From: Actinomycetota bacterium
GTDB lineage: Bacteria > Actinomycetota > Thermoleophilia > Solirubrobacterales > Solirubrobacteraceae
Length of the DNA: 64,000 nucleotides
Direction: 5' to 3'
Assembly (NCBI GenBank): GCA_009699245.1
Contig: WLOQ01000007.1
Span: forward strand, 62,001-126,000
The position numbers and the translations under genes are program-made. This document shows, piece by piece, positions 53,513 through 63,873 of this stretch; within the stretch, counting starts at the first letter, position 1, and each line of letters begins with the position of its first letter. The notes under the pieces are model-generated. The model was not told where the DNA came from. It was given only the letters and a program-made list of their open reading frames with translations, and searched no databases.

Positions 53513-55291
53513 TCAGTCGCGCCGCAGGCCCGCTTGAAGGATCAGGCGTGCAGCGGGGGCGGCGGTGTCCTTGCTGGCGCCCGCGTTGCCCAGCAGGACG
53601 CCGACGACGATGCGCGGCTTCGTGCGGCCGCCGGCCGGGGCGAAGGCGACGAACCACGCATCGGTGTCCTCCGGGTTCACCGTCGTGTCGCCGGCCTTGC
53701 GTGAGCGCAGCTCGGCGGTGCCGGTCTTCCCGGCGACGGACACGCGCGGAAGTGCCGCCGCATAGCCCGTGCCGGAGCGCACGACGGCGAGCATCATGCG
53801 CTCGATCTGGCGTGCGACGCGCTCAGGGATGACGCGCCGGCCCCTGCGTCCGCGGGCGCGCTGCTCGCGGTCGTAGCTCAAGGTGAGCGGGGCGCGCACG
53901 CCGCGCCGCGCAATGATTCCTGCGGTCTCCGCCATCTGGAGCGTCGTCGCCTCGACCTGTCCCTGGCCGATCGAGGCCGATCCGACGGCGAGGTCGTCGG
54001 TGAGCGCAGCGGCGGGGAACCGGCTCGTCGCAGCGATCGGGAGCGCCGGGGGCCGGTTGAAGCCGAACGCCTCAGCAGCCGCCACCATGCGCCGCGCGCC
54101 GAGCTCGATCCCGAGCGGTGCGAAGACGGAGTTGCAGGAGGCGGCGAACGCCTGCACGAGCGTCCCGCCGCAGAGCTCCCCGGCCGCGTTCGCGATCGGG
54201 GTCCCGCGGACGTCCGCGGCCGTGGCGAACGCGTAGGAGGACGTTGGCGTCGCCGTGCGCGCCTGGAGCGCGGCCGCGGCCGTGATGATCTTGAAGGTCG
54301 ATCCGGGCGGCTGGACGAGCGAGAACGCGGCACCGGCGTACGCGAGCACCGCCCCGGTACGCGGGTCGAGTGCCACGGCGCCGCCATAGCGGCCTGCGAG
54401 CGCCGCGATCGCAGCACGCTCGACCGGCGGCGAGATCGTCGTCTTCACGGTCGCCCCGGGCCGACCGACCGAGCGGACGATCGTCCTGCCACCGGCGATC
54501 AGCGTGCCTGCCGGGATGCCGGTCAGCTGCGCGTCGAAAAGGCGTTCGAGCCCGCTGACGCCCACACTCGCGTCGGCCGGGACGCCGAGCGAGGTCGCCC
54601 GAACCTGGTCCTCGGGCGGGATCGGGCCGAGGCGCCCGACGACCTGGCCTGCGACGTCGGGAACCGGCGAGCTGCGATCCGCGCCCTGAGCGAGCACCGT
54701 CGCGTCACGCGCGAGCAGCGTTCCCCGAGCGAGGAGGCGCGTGCGGCGCTCGAGTTCCTCGCCGGGGCGCAGACCGGGGAAGACGAGGTGGGGCTGCCAG
54801 GCGATGCGCGGGCCGTTGGGCGTGTCCTCGATCGGCAGCACCACGCTCCCGCGAACGGTGCCGAAGAGCCGCGTGCGAATGGCGACCGGCAGCAGCCACG
54901 TGTCTCCCTGGGCCTGCGGTTCGCCCGTGAGCTGCACGCCTCGCGCCCCTGCCGATGCGATGGCGAGTGCCCCGCGATGCGCCCGGGCGAATTCGAGGAG
55001 GGGAACCCGCGACTTCGCGGCCGGCGAGAGCTGCGCATGCATCTGCGCCCAGTCGCCCTTGGCCCACCCTGCGGCGTACGCGTCGACCACAGCACGCCGG
55101 GAGTCGGGGCCGCCGCCGGAGGCCACGACGATGATCATGATCACGAAGAAGGCCGCGACGAGCGAGCCTGCTGCGGCGATGCGACGCCGGCGCGCAACCG
55201 CGGCCGACGGACGGCCATGTGAGGCGCGAGCATTGGGGGTCGGCGCAGCCACGGTGGCCTGGAGACTAGACCGCGCCCGCGCCGCTGCCAT
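53513..55291 (-). CDS. penicillin-binding protein (transpeptidase) with NTF2-like N-terminal domain
   Basis: 592 residues: a cytoplasmic basic segment, one membrane helix (about 42-58), an MecA-N/NTF2-like domain (about 63-175) and a transpeptidase domain with STFK (331-334), SCN (385-387) and KTG (522-524). All three active-site motifs are intact. It is a class B type PBP, cross-linking peptidoglycan. The NTF2-type domain occurs in MecA-like PBPs. The start is ATG 55291. Confidence 0.93.
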   Translation of the reverse strand: MAAARARSSLQATVAAPTPNARASHGRPSAAVARRRRIAAAGSLVAAFFVIMIIVVASGGGPDSRRAVVDAYAAGWAKGDWAQMHAQLSPAAKSRVPLLEFARAHRGALAIASAGARGVQLTGEPQAQGDTWLLPVAIRTRLFGTVRGSVVLPIEDTPNGPRIAWQPHLVFPGLRPGEELERRTRLLARGTLLARDATVLAQGADRSSPVPDVAGQVVGRLGPIPPEDQVRATSLGVPADASVGVSGLERLFDAQLTGIPAGTLIAGGRTIVRSVGRPGATVKTTISPPVERAAIAALAGRYGGAVALDPRTGAVLAYAGAAFSLVQPPGSTFKIITAAAALQARTATPTSSYAFATAADVRGTPIANAAGELCGGTLVQAFAASCNSVFAPLGIELGARRMVAAAEAFGFNRPPALPIAATSRFPAAALTDDLAVGSASIGQGQVEATTLQMAETAGIIARRGVRAPLTLSYDREQRARGRRGRRVIPERVARQIERMMLAVVRSGTGYAAALPRVSVAGKTGTAELRSRKAGDTTVNPEDTDAWFVAFAPAGGRTKPRIVVGVLLGNAGASKDTAAPAARLILQAGLRRD

Positions 55292-55375
55292 GCCGGTTAC
55301 GAGGGTGTTGCAGGACCGCGCACGACCGGTGGGCCGGTGCGGCGGGGAATCGGCTGGGCGCTATGGTGCCGCGCG

Positions 55376-57649
55376 ATGGGAAAGACCCTCCTCATTGCTG
55401 AGAAGCCCTCCGTCGGTCAGGACCTCGCCAAGGTCTTGCCGGGCCCGTTCAGCAAGCACACCGGCCGCGCCGACAAGACGGCACGCTGGCTCGAGGGTCC
55501 GGAGCACATCATCACATGGGCCGTCGGGCACCTCGTCGGGCTCGCCGATCCGGACGAGTACGACGAGAAGTTCGCCAAGTGGCGGATGGCCGACTTGCCG
55601 ATCGTCCCGCCGAAGTTCAAGCTCGTCGTGCGCGACGAGCGGTCCAAGAAGCAGATGGACGTCGTCAAGAAGCTCCTGCGCAGCGATGAGGTCGACCGCG
55701 TGGTCAACGCCTGCGACGCCGGCCGCGAGGGTGAGCTGATCTTCGCGTACCTCTACGAGAAGGCCGGGTGCACCAAGCCGGTCGACCGCCTCTGGCTCAG
55801 CTCGATGACCGAGACGGCGATGCGCCAAGCGCTCGACTCGATCTTCCCCGCGGAGGAGAAGCAGCTCCTGGAGGCCGCGGCACGCTCGCGCTCGGAGTCC
55901 GACTGGATCGTCGGCATGAATGCGACGCGCGCCGCCACCATCCGCCTGCGCTCGTCGTTCGACGGTGCCGTCTCGCTCGGCCGCGTCCAGACGCCGACGC
56001 TCGCGATCCTCACGCGCCGCGAGGAGGAGATCCGCGCGTTCGTTCCGGAGAAGTACTGGCTCGTGGACGCCTCGTTCGTCGCCGATGGTGAGCGCGCCTA
56101 CAAGGGACGGTTCAACAAGGACATGGCGGCCCGCCTGAAGACGAAGCTCACCGCAGCGCAGGACGCGGAGGCGATCGTTGCTGCTGTCAGCGGTCAGACG
56201 GGCGAGATCACGAAGCTCGAGAAGAAGCACAAGACCGATCAGTCGCAGCTGCTCTACAACCTCACGGCGCTCCAGCGCGAGGCGAACACGCGCTTCGGCT
56301 TCTCGGCCAAGCGCACGCTCGCCGCCGCGCAGCGCTGCTACGACGAGCACAAGGCACTCACGTATCCGCGAACCGACTCGCGCTTCCTCCCGACCGATCA
56401 GATCGACCAGATCAAGCCCACGGCCGCAGCGGTCGGCGTGCATCCCGAGTACGCGGCGGCCGCCGCGTACGTCCAGAGCCTAGATCTGCTGCCGCTCGGG
56501 CGCGTCGTGAACGACGAGAAGGTCGGCGACCACCACGCCATCATCCCGACGAACGCCGCGCACAAGGTCGAGAAGATGGGCGACGACGATCGCCGCATCT
56601 ACGACCTCGTCGTCCGCCGGTTCCTCGCCATCTTCCACCCGGATGCCGAGTTCGAGAACACGACGGTCGAGACGACGGTCGGCGAGTACATCTTCCGCAC
56701 GAGCGGCAAGATCCTGATCGTCCCGGGCTGGCGCGGCGTCTACGGCGAGCTCCCCGAGGGCGAGGGCGACGACGACGAGAAGGACGAAGGCAAGGACCAG
56801 AACCTTCCGCGTCTCGAGCAGGGCGAGCAGGCGCTCGTCGCGGCCGTCGCGCTGTCCGAGAAGGAGACTCAGCCGCCGCGGCGCTACTCCGACGCCTCGC
56901 TGCTCGGAGCCATGGAGGGCGCGAGCAAGCTCGTCGACGACGAGGAGCTGCGCGAGGCGATGACCGAGTCGGGCATCGGCACGCCGGCGACGCGCGCCTC
57001 GATCATCGAGCGCCTGATCGACGTCGGCTACGTCGAGCGCGACGGCAGGGCGCTCGTCCCGACCGAGAAGGGGATGAACGTCATCCGGCTGCTCGGCGAC
57101 CACCCCCTCACGCAGCCGAATCTCACGGGCGAATGGGAGCAGCGGCTCGGGCGCATCGAGGCCGGCGAGGAGTCACGTGACGCCTTCATGAGCGACATCG
57201 CGGCGTTTGCTCGCGAGACGATCGACATGCTCGACACGACGCTGAAGGACGTGCGGATCCCCCGCGCGAACCTCGGCCCCTGCCCCGTCTGCGGCCAGGA
57301 CATCGTCGAGAACCGCAAGGGATACTCGTGCTGGTCGCGTGAGGATCCGGGCTGCGGGTTCGTGATCTGGAAGGCCAAGGCAGGCAAGCAGATGGCCCCC
57401 GCCATCGCACGCGAACTCATCCAGACCGGACGCACCGAGCGTGCCGTCACCGGCTTCCGCGGCCGCACGGGCCGCCCGTTCCGCGCCCGGCTCGCGCTCG
57501 TCCAGAACGACGAAGGCCGCTGGCGCGTCGAGTTCGACGAGCCGTGGGCGAAGGAGGGGGCCAAGGCCCCTGAGACGGACGAGGCCGAGCAGGCGGTCGC
57601 GGCCGCAACGGCGGTCGACGCGCCGTCTGACGGCGCCGCGGCCGCTTAG
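55376..57649 (+). CDS. topB: DNA topoisomerase III
   Basis: 757 residues, type IA topoisomerase. TOPRIM acidic motif CDAGREGE (113-120), catalytic Tyr330 in YPRTDSR, and KPSVGQDLAKVL-type start that distinguishes TopB from TopA. A C-terminal zinc-like part has CPVCGQ and later Cys residues; an Ala-rich tail follows. ATG 55376 lies 8 nt after TATGGT (55362-55367). It leads into AddB/AddA-like genes. Confidence 0.93.
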   Translation: MGKTLLIAEKPSVGQDLAKVLPGPFSKHTGRADKTARWLEGPEHIITWAVGHLVGLADPDEYDEKFAKWRMADLPIVPPKFKLVVRDERSKKQMDVVKKLLRSDEVDRVVNACDAGREGELIFAYLYEKAGCTKPVDRLWLSSMTETAMRQALDSIFPAEEKQLLEAAARSRSESDWIVGMNATRAATIRLRSSFDGAVSLGRVQTPTLAILTRREEEIRAFVPEKYWLVDASFVADGERAYKGRFNKDMAARLKTKLTAAQDAEAIVAAVSGQTGEITKLEKKHKTDQSQLLYNLTALQREANTRFGFSAKRTLAAAQRCYDEHKALTYPRTDSRFLPTDQIDQIKPTAAAVGVHPEYAAAAAYVQSLDLLPLGRVVNDEKVGDHHAIIPTNAAHKVEKMGDDDRRIYDLVVRRFLAIFHPDAEFENTTVETTVGEYIFRTSGKILIVPGWRGVYGELPEGEGDDDEKDEGKDQNLPRLEQGEQALVAAVALSEKETQPPRRYSDASLLGAMEGASKLVDDEELREAMTESGIGTPATRASIIERLIDVGYVERDGRALVPTEKGMNVIRLLGDHPLTQPNLTGEWEQRLGRIEAGEESRDAFMSDIAAFARETIDMLDTTLKDVRIPRANLGPCPVCGQDIVENRKGYSCWSREDPGCGFVIWKAKAGKQMAPAIARELIQTGRTERAVTGFRGRTGRPFRARLALVQNDEGRWRVEFDEPWAKEGAKAPETDEAEQAVAAATAVDAPSDGAAAA

Positions 57650-57682
57650 CCCGCACAGCCCTCCTGTCAGATCTGCCGCAGC

Positions 57683-60637
57683 GTGCGCGACCCTAAGCGG
57701 GCCGTGTCACTCGAACTTCTCACCGGGCCCGCGAATGCACAGAAGGCCGGCGCGGTCCTCGATCGCGTCCGCGCCTTTGCGGACGCCGGGGTCGACCCGA
57801 TGCTCGTCGTCCCGACCGCCCCGGACGCCGTCGCCTACCGGCGCGAACTCGCAGCCGACGGCCGCGTCTTCGGACTCACCGTCGTGACCTTCGCCGAGCT
57901 GCGACGCGAGCTCGCGGCACGGGCCGGGACGTCCGCAGACGGGGCCGGCCGCGTCACGCGGGAGCGCATCGCTGCGGGCGTGGCGGCCGCGACGCGGCTC
58001 GAGTCGCTCGCCGATGCGGCGTCCACGGCGGGGTTCGCGTCGGCTTTCACGGCGCTCTGCGACGAGCTCGGCGAGCATCGGATCGGGCCGGGGCTCTGGC
58101 ACACCGCCATGCGCGCATGGGCGGCTGCCAGCCCGGAGCGCGAGGCGTACGCGCTCGAGCTCGCGCAGCTCTACGGCGCGTATCGCGACCGCCTCACGGC
58201 CTTCGGCGGCGACCCGTCCGAGCTCACGCACCGCGCCGTCTCCGTGTTGCTCGAAGAGCCGCGCCGCTGGGGCGAGCGACCGGTCCTCTTCTATGGATTC
58301 GACGACCTCACGCCGATCGAGCTCGACACCGTCAAGGCGCTCGGGCGGATCGCTCCCGTGACGGTGTCGCTCCCCTTTGAGGAAGGTCGCGACGATCTCT
58401 ATCGCTCCCGGGCACGGGCTTTCGGGGATCTCGCGGCGGTGGCGGACCGCCATGAGCGCCTGCCGGCGCTCGCCGAGCATTACGCCGCCGCGTCGCGCTC
58501 GGCGCTCCATCACCTTGAGCGTGCGCTCTTCGAGCCGCCGGGCGAGCGCCCCGATCCCGGCGACGCGGTCGGGCTGCTCGATGGCGGCGGCGAGCGCGCC
58601 GAGCTCGAGCTGCTCGCGGAGGAGGTTCGCCTGATGATCGCGGGCGGCATCGCGCCCGAAGACATCGCGGTGGCCCTGCGGGATGCAGAGTCCGTCGGTC
58701 CGCTGCTCGAACGCGTCTTCACGCAGGCGGGTGTGTCGATCGCCCTCGAGCGCCGGGTACCGCTCGGCCATACGGCACTCGGCCGCGCGCTCATCGCGAT
58801 GCTGCGCGCCGCGCTGCCGACCGGGACGGCCGCCGACTTCCTCGTCTGGCTGCGCCTGCCCGGGCGGCTCGACAAGCCGCAACTCGCCGACGAGCTCGAG
58901 GCGCGCGTGCGGCGGGAGGGGCTCGCTTCGGCTGCCCAGGCGCACGCGGCGTGGAAGGATCTCGCGCACTATGCGTACGAGCAGCTCGACGAGCTGGCGG
59001 CTCTCGCGGATCGCCCCGCGCGCCTCTACGACCGGCTCGCGTACCACGCACAGCTGCTGCTCGTGACGCCGTGGAGGGAGCAGGCGGCACTGCTCTCGCC
59101 TGCCGGTGAGGCCGACGCCCGCGCACTCGAAGTGGCGCGTGGCACGCTCGCTGAGCTCGCGGCGCTGGCGCGCGCCGATCCGACGCTCGCGCCGACGCCG
59201 GCCGAGCTCGTCGATCTGCTCGACGCACAGGAGGTGCGCGTCGGACGCGCACCTGGTCCAGGCCTCGTCACCGTCGCGCGCCCGCTGCGCCTGCGTGCCC
59301 GGCGGATGCGCGTCCTCCTGCTCGGTCGGCTGCAAGAGGGGATCTTCCCCTCGCCGGGGAGCCCCGATCCGTTCCTCGGCGACGCCGAGCGGCTCGCCGT
59401 CAATGCCGCCGGAGGGTTGCGATTGCGGCTCGGCGAGGATCGACTCGACGCCGAGCGCTGGCTGCTCTACTCGGCGATCTCGCGCCCGACCGAGCGGCTC
59501 GTGCTCTCCTCCCACCGCGGCGATGATGACGGTGAGCCGAGCGTGCGTTCACTGTTCGTCGACGACATCCTCGAGTGCTTCGCGCCGGAGCTCGCTGAGC
59601 GGGCGACGTGGCGCCCGCTCGGGCAGATCGGCTTCGCCCGGAGCGGCGATGGCGAGGGCGGTGGCGCGGTCCAGCAGCGCCTGGCAGCTGCGCTCGCACA
59701 GCCCGGGCGCTCGCTCGAGCCGCAGCTCGGTCCGCTCACCGACGAGGCGGTCCTCGAGCACATCGCCGCGCGCGACGCATGGGGTGCTCGCCTGATCGAG
59801 CAGTGGCACAGCTGCCCGTCCGAGTGGTTCGTCGACTGGCTGCTGCGGCCCGAGGAGCTCGAGCCTGAGTCGATGTACCTCGTGCGCGGCGGTCTCCAGC
59901 ACAGCATCCTCCAGCGCGTCTTCGAGGCGCTCGATGGCCCGCTCGGCCCAGCCAACGTCGATGCGGCGTGCGCCCTCGCGCGGCGCGAGGTGGCACGGGA
60001 GGCGCCGACGGCGCGCCTCGTCACGCTCGAGCAGTACAACGCGACGCTCCTGCGCCGGGTGGAGGCCGACATCGTGCGGTACCTGCGCGCGGCGGCGCAG
60101 TCCGAGACCAGCTACCGGCCCGATCTCTTCGAGCTCTCCTTCGGGACACGCGACGGCGCGCCCGCCGTCGAGCTCGCGCCGGGTGTGCGCGTGACCGGGC
60201 GCATCGACCGCATCGACCGCTCACCCACCGACGACACCGTGATCATCGTGGACTACAAGGGACGCACGCGCGACCCGACCCACGCCCAGGCGCGCTGGGT
60301 GAGCGACGGGGTGCTGCAAGCGGGGATCTATGCCCTCGCGGTCCCACAGCTCGTCGAGGGCGTGCGGGTCGCCGGGGCGCTCTACCAGCCGATCGGCGCG
60401 GCCAAGGACCAGCGCCCGCGCGGCTTCGTCGAGCAGGGAGCGGACCCGGACAGGACCGACATCGTGCGCAACGACCGGGTCGATGCCGACGGTGCAACCG
60501 CGCTCCTCGACGGCGTCGCACAGCTCGTCGCCGCGGCGGTCGGCGAAATGCGCGGGGGACAGGTGGTCTCGCGGCCGGCGACCTGCGCAAACGGTCGTGG
60601 CTGCGCGAATCCCGCGATCTGTCGGTGCGACCCGTGA
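57683..60637 (+). CDS. AddB-like helicase/nuclease subunit
   Basis: 984 residues. The N-terminus has a helicase-like fold but the Walker A position reads GPANAQKAG rather than GxxGxGKT, so ATP binding is doubtful. Residues about 840-860 (VTGRIDRIDR and VIIVDYKGRT) carry a PD-(D/E)xK nuclease core. A first Cys in SCPSEWF (near 710) and CANGRGCANPAIC at the end match the four-cysteine Fe-S cluster of AddB. GTG 57683, or GTG 57704, is the start. The stop overlaps the partner gene by 4 bp. Confidence 0.82.
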   Translation: MRDPKRAVSLELLTGPANAQKAGAVLDRVRAFADAGVDPMLVVPTAPDAVAYRRELAADGRVFGLTVVTFAELRRELAARAGTSADGAGRVTRERIAAGVAAATRLESLADAASTAGFASAFTALCDELGEHRIGPGLWHTAMRAWAAASPEREAYALELAQLYGAYRDRLTAFGGDPSELTHRAVSVLLEEPRRWGERPVLFYGFDDLTPIELDTVKALGRIAPVTVSLPFEEGRDDLYRSRARAFGDLAAVADRHERLPALAEHYAAASRSALHHLERALFEPPGERPDPGDAVGLLDGGGERAELELLAEEVRLMIAGGIAPEDIAVALRDAESVGPLLERVFTQAGVSIALERRVPLGHTALGRALIAMLRAALPTGTAADFLVWLRLPGRLDKPQLADELEARVRREGLASAAQAHAAWKDLAHYAYEQLDELAALADRPARLYDRLAYHAQLLLVTPWREQAALLSPAGEADARALEVARGTLAELAALARADPTLAPTPAELVDLLDAQEVRVGRAPGPGLVTVARPLRLRARRMRVLLLGRLQEGIFPSPGSPDPFLGDAERLAVNAAGGLRLRLGEDRLDAERWLLYSAISRPTERLVLSSHRGDDDGEPSVRSLFVDDILECFAPELAERATWRPLGQIGFARSGDGEGGGAVQQRLAAALAQPGRSLEPQLGPLTDEAVLEHIAARDAWGARLIEQWHSCPSEWFVDWLLRPEELEPESMYLVRGGLQHSILQRVFEALDGPLGPANVDAACALARREVAREAPTARLVTLEQYNATLLRRVEADIVRYLRAAAQSETSYRPDLFELSFGTRDGAPAVELAPGVRVTGRIDRIDRSPTDDTVIIVDYKGRTRDPTHAQARWVSDGVLQAGIYALAVPQLVEGVRVAGALYQPIGAAKDQRPRGFVEQGADPDRTDIVRNDRVDADGATALLDGVAQLVAAAVGEMRGGQVVSRPATCANGRGCANPAICRCDP

Positions 60638-63600
60638 GCCCGCTCGATCGTTCGCTGCTCGAAGCCGCCGACGGCGCGGTGCTCGGCCGCGGCGGCACGC
60701 GCCTGCGCCCAGAGCAGGCCGCCGTGGTGCTCGACCGGGATGGCCCGCTGATGGTCGCGGCGAACGCGGGGTCGGGCAAGACGACCGTCCTCGTCGAGCG
60801 CTTCGTGCGCCACGTCGTCGAGGACGGCATCGACCCGCGCTCGATCCTCACGATCACCTTCACGCGGCGCGCCGCCGGCGAGCTGCGCCACCGCATCCGC
60901 GAGCGTCTGCTCGAACTCGGATGCGACGCGCAGGCGCGCCGGCTCGAGGGCGCGTGGATCTCGACGATCGACGGCTTCTGCAGCCGCGTCCTGCGCTCGC
61001 ATGCGGTGCTGGCAGGCCTCGATCCGCGGGCCGACATTCTGGCCCCCGCCGAGCTCGAGCTCCTCGCGCAAGCGGCATGGGAGGAGGCGCTCGGTGGGCT
61101 CATGGGCGAGCCGGGCGTGCTCGACCTTCTCGATCGGCTCGGGTACGAGGACCTCTTCGGCCTCGTCCGCGGCCTGCACGATGAGCTGCGCAGCGCCGGC
61201 GAACGCGAGCCGCGCCTGCCGCTCCCCGAGCCGGCCGGCGACGCGGACCGCCTGCTGCAGCCGGCGCTCGTCGGTCTCGACGCGCTCCTTGCGGCCTTCG
61301 CCACCGCGTTCGCGGGCCAGAAGCAGGCGTGCCACGGCCTCGACTATCCGGACCTCGCCGTCGGGACGCGCGACCTCTTCCTGAACCATCCCGCGGTCGC
61401 ACAGGGGTACGCCGAGCGACTCGAGCGTGTGATGGTCGATGAGTTCCAGGACACGAACCGCCTCCAGGTCGAGCTGTTCGCGGCGCTCGGTCAGCCGCAG
61501 GTCTTCTTTGTGGGCGACCGCCTCCAATCGATCTATGGCTTCCGCCACGCCGACGTCGGCGGCTTCGAGCGCGAATGGGAGCGGTTCGGCGCCGAGGGGC
61601 GCGCGCGGGAGCTCACGACGAACTTCCGCTCGCGGCCGGAGATTCTCGAACTCATCAATGCGGCGTTCGGTGCCGCGCATGACCGCTACACCGCGCTGAC
61701 GCCGGGCCGCGAGAGCGCCGGGCATGGCGCCGTCGAAGTGCTGCTGTCGGATGCCAAGGCGTGGTCGAAGGTTCCGGCCGACGACCCCTTGATGCTCGGC
61801 GTCGCAGCAGACATGCCGCCGCGCGGGATCACCGCGGTACGGCTCGAGGCGCGACTCGTCGCGCAGCGGATCGCCGAGCTCGTCGCCGCCGGCCGGGCGC
61901 CCGGCGAGATCGTCGTGCTCCTGCGTGCCACGACGCACATGGCGACGTTCGAGCGAGCGATCGAACTCGCCGGCGTCCCAGCAATCGCGGTCGCCGGCAC
62001 CGGCTGGTGGGACCGCCGCGAGGTGCATGACGTGTTGAACCTCGTCAGCGTCGTGGCGAACCCTCGCGATGAGTCCGCCGTGCTCGGCGTGCTCGCGGGC
62101 CCGGTCGCGCGTCTCTCGAGCGACGATCTGGCGCTTCTGGCACTCGAACGTCGTGCCCGGAGGATCGCGCTCTGGGACGCCGTCGCCTGCGTGGCGATCG
62201 GCGATCACGACGGACTCCTCAGCCGGGTCAGCGAGACGGCGCGGGTCCACCTGACATCGCTGCACGCCCTCGTCCAGCGAGAGCGCGACGGCGCCGTCTG
62301 GTCTGCCCCCGCCGAGCTCATCGAGCGGCTCGTCGCGGACACCGGTTTCGACGTGCACATCCTGCGCGGGCCGGACGGCGCGCGGCGCATGGCGAATGTG
62401 CGCAAGCTCGCTCGGATCGCCGACGATTTCGGTGGTCGTACCGGTGGTGACCTGCGCGCGTTCATCGATCACGTCGCCGTCGAGCGCGGGACGGCGCGAC
62501 GCACGCCGGATGCGCCGCTCGACGCCGGCGACGATGACGTCGTCCGCGTCATGACCGTGCACGGCGCGAAGGGCCTCGAGTTCCCCGTCGTGGTGTTCGC
62601 CGACGTCGGACGTCAGGGCCAGGGCGGCGCTGGGCCCGTCCTCGTGCGCGATGGCAAGGTGGGCCTCAAGCTGCGCCGCGCCGATGGGGAGGACGCGGAT
62701 GTGGGATTCGCGTACGACGAGCTCGCCGCCGAGCACGAGACGCGCGAGGTCGAGGAGGAGCGCCGGATCGCGCACGTCGCGGTCACGCGTGCCGAGGAGC
62801 TCCTCATCATCAGCGGGACCTTCGATGGAGAGAAGGGGTGGGGAGATGCCGGTCTGCGCAAGCCCGCGCTCGCCTGGATGGGCCCCGGGATCTTCGGCGA
62901 CGGCACACCGCGCAGCGGGCGTCACACGGTCGGCGACGTGCCCGTCACCGTCACGGTCAGCGAGCCGCTGTCGGGCGCGCTGCGCATCGCGCCCGCTCCG
63001 CCCATCCCGCCGCCCACGCCGGCCGACCCGGCGCCGGATGTGCCGCACGCCGCCCTGGTCGCGCCTCCTGCGCCGCCCGCCACGCTGAGCTACTCCTCCC
63101 TGAGTGATTACCGGCGCTGCGCCTACGGGTGGTATCTGCGCCGGACGCTCGGGCTGCCGCGGATCGAGCCGCCGAAGGGCGGCGCAGGCACGCTCGCGCG
63201 CCGGCGCGGCACCATTGCCCATGGCGTGCTCGAACGGGCCGACCTCACGCCGAGGGCTCCCGCACCGACGCCGCAGGACGTCATCAGCGCCGCACAGGCG
63301 GCCGGTGTCGCGCTCGACGGCATCGACGTCGATGAGCAGCTGAAGCTGGCAGCGACCTTTCTCGGGGGTTCGCTGCGCACGCGCGCCGCAGCTGGAACCC
63401 GCCTGCGCCGCGAGGCGCGGTTCGCCGTCGAGCTCGCCGCCGCCGGTCCGCAGGCGCCACTCCTCGGCGGATTCATCGACCTCATCGTCGATGAGCCGGG
63501 CGGGGGCGCCCTCGTCATCGACTACAAGACCGACCACGTCGCGGCGGACTCGGACCTTGAGGGGCTCGTCGCCCGCGACTACGCCGATCAGCGGGCGCTG

Positions 63601-63873
63601 TACGCCCTCGCGGCACTGCGCGGCGGTGCGCAGACCGTCGAGGTCGTCCACCTCTACCTCGAACACGGCGGTGCTGCGTCGGCGACCTACGCCGCGGCGG
63701 ACATCCCGGCGCTCGAGGAGCGCCTCGCCGCGTCGGCCCGGCCGCTCCTCGCCGGCGAGTTCCCGGTCGCTGCCGAGCCGCACGCTGCGCTCTGCGGGGA
63801 GTGCCCGGGGCGCCTGGGGCTCTGCTCGTGGGGTCAGGACATGACGTCCAGACCGGCTCCCGTCCGGCGCTAG
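60634..63873 (+). CDS. AddA/UvrD-like helicase-nuclease
   Basis: 1079 residues: SF1 helicase motifs Walker A ANAGSGKTT (43-51), VDEFQDTN (267-274), GDRLQSIYGFR, LTTNFRSRPEIL, VMTVHGAKGLEFPVVVFAD and HVAVTRAEELLII; a PD-(D/E)xK nuclease near 950-966 (LIVDEPGGGALVIDYKTD) and Cys at 829 and 1053-1063, again an Fe-S type arrangement. GTG 60634 overlaps AddB by GTGA. Likely does double-strand break end processing together with it. The final TAG shares CTAG with the convergent gene. Confidence 0.9.
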   Translation: MSPLDRSLLEAADGAVLGRGGTRLRPEQAAVVLDRDGPLMVAANAGSGKTTVLVERFVRHVVEDGIDPRSILTITFTRRAAGELRHRIRERLLELGCDAQARRLEGAWISTIDGFCSRVLRSHAVLAGLDPRADILAPAELELLAQAAWEEALGGLMGEPGVLDLLDRLGYEDLFGLVRGLHDELRSAGEREPRLPLPEPAGDADRLLQPALVGLDALLAAFATAFAGQKQACHGLDYPDLAVGTRDLFLNHPAVAQGYAERLERVMVDEFQDTNRLQVELFAALGQPQVFFVGDRLQSIYGFRHADVGGFEREWERFGAEGRARELTTNFRSRPEILELINAAFGAAHDRYTALTPGRESAGHGAVEVLLSDAKAWSKVPADDPLMLGVAADMPPRGITAVRLEARLVAQRIAELVAAGRAPGEIVVLLRATTHMATFERAIELAGVPAIAVAGTGWWDRREVHDVLNLVSVVANPRDESAVLGVLAGPVARLSSDDLALLALERRARRIALWDAVACVAIGDHDGLLSRVSETARVHLTSLHALVQRERDGAVWSAPAELIERLVADTGFDVHILRGPDGARRMANVRKLARIADDFGGRTGGDLRAFIDHVAVERGTARRTPDAPLDAGDDDVVRVMTVHGAKGLEFPVVVFADVGRQGQGGAGPVLVRDGKVGLKLRRADGEDADVGFAYDELAAEHETREVEEERRIAHVAVTRAEELLIISGTFDGEKGWGDAGLRKPALAWMGPGIFGDGTPRSGRHTVGDVPVTVTVSEPLSGALRIAPAPPIPPPTPADPAPDVPHAALVAPPAPPATLSYSSLSDYRRCAYGWYLRRTLGLPRIEPPKGGAGTLARRRGTIAHGVLERADLTPRAPAPTPQDVISAAQAAGVALDGIDVDEQLKLAATFLGGSLRTRAAAGTRLRREARFAVELAAAGPQAPLLGGFIDLIVDEPGGGALVIDYKTDHVAADSDLEGLVARDYADQRALYALAALRGGAQTVEVVHLYLEHGGAASATYAAADIPALEERLAASARPLLAGEFPVAAEPHAALCGECPGRLGLCSWGQDMTSRPAPVRR

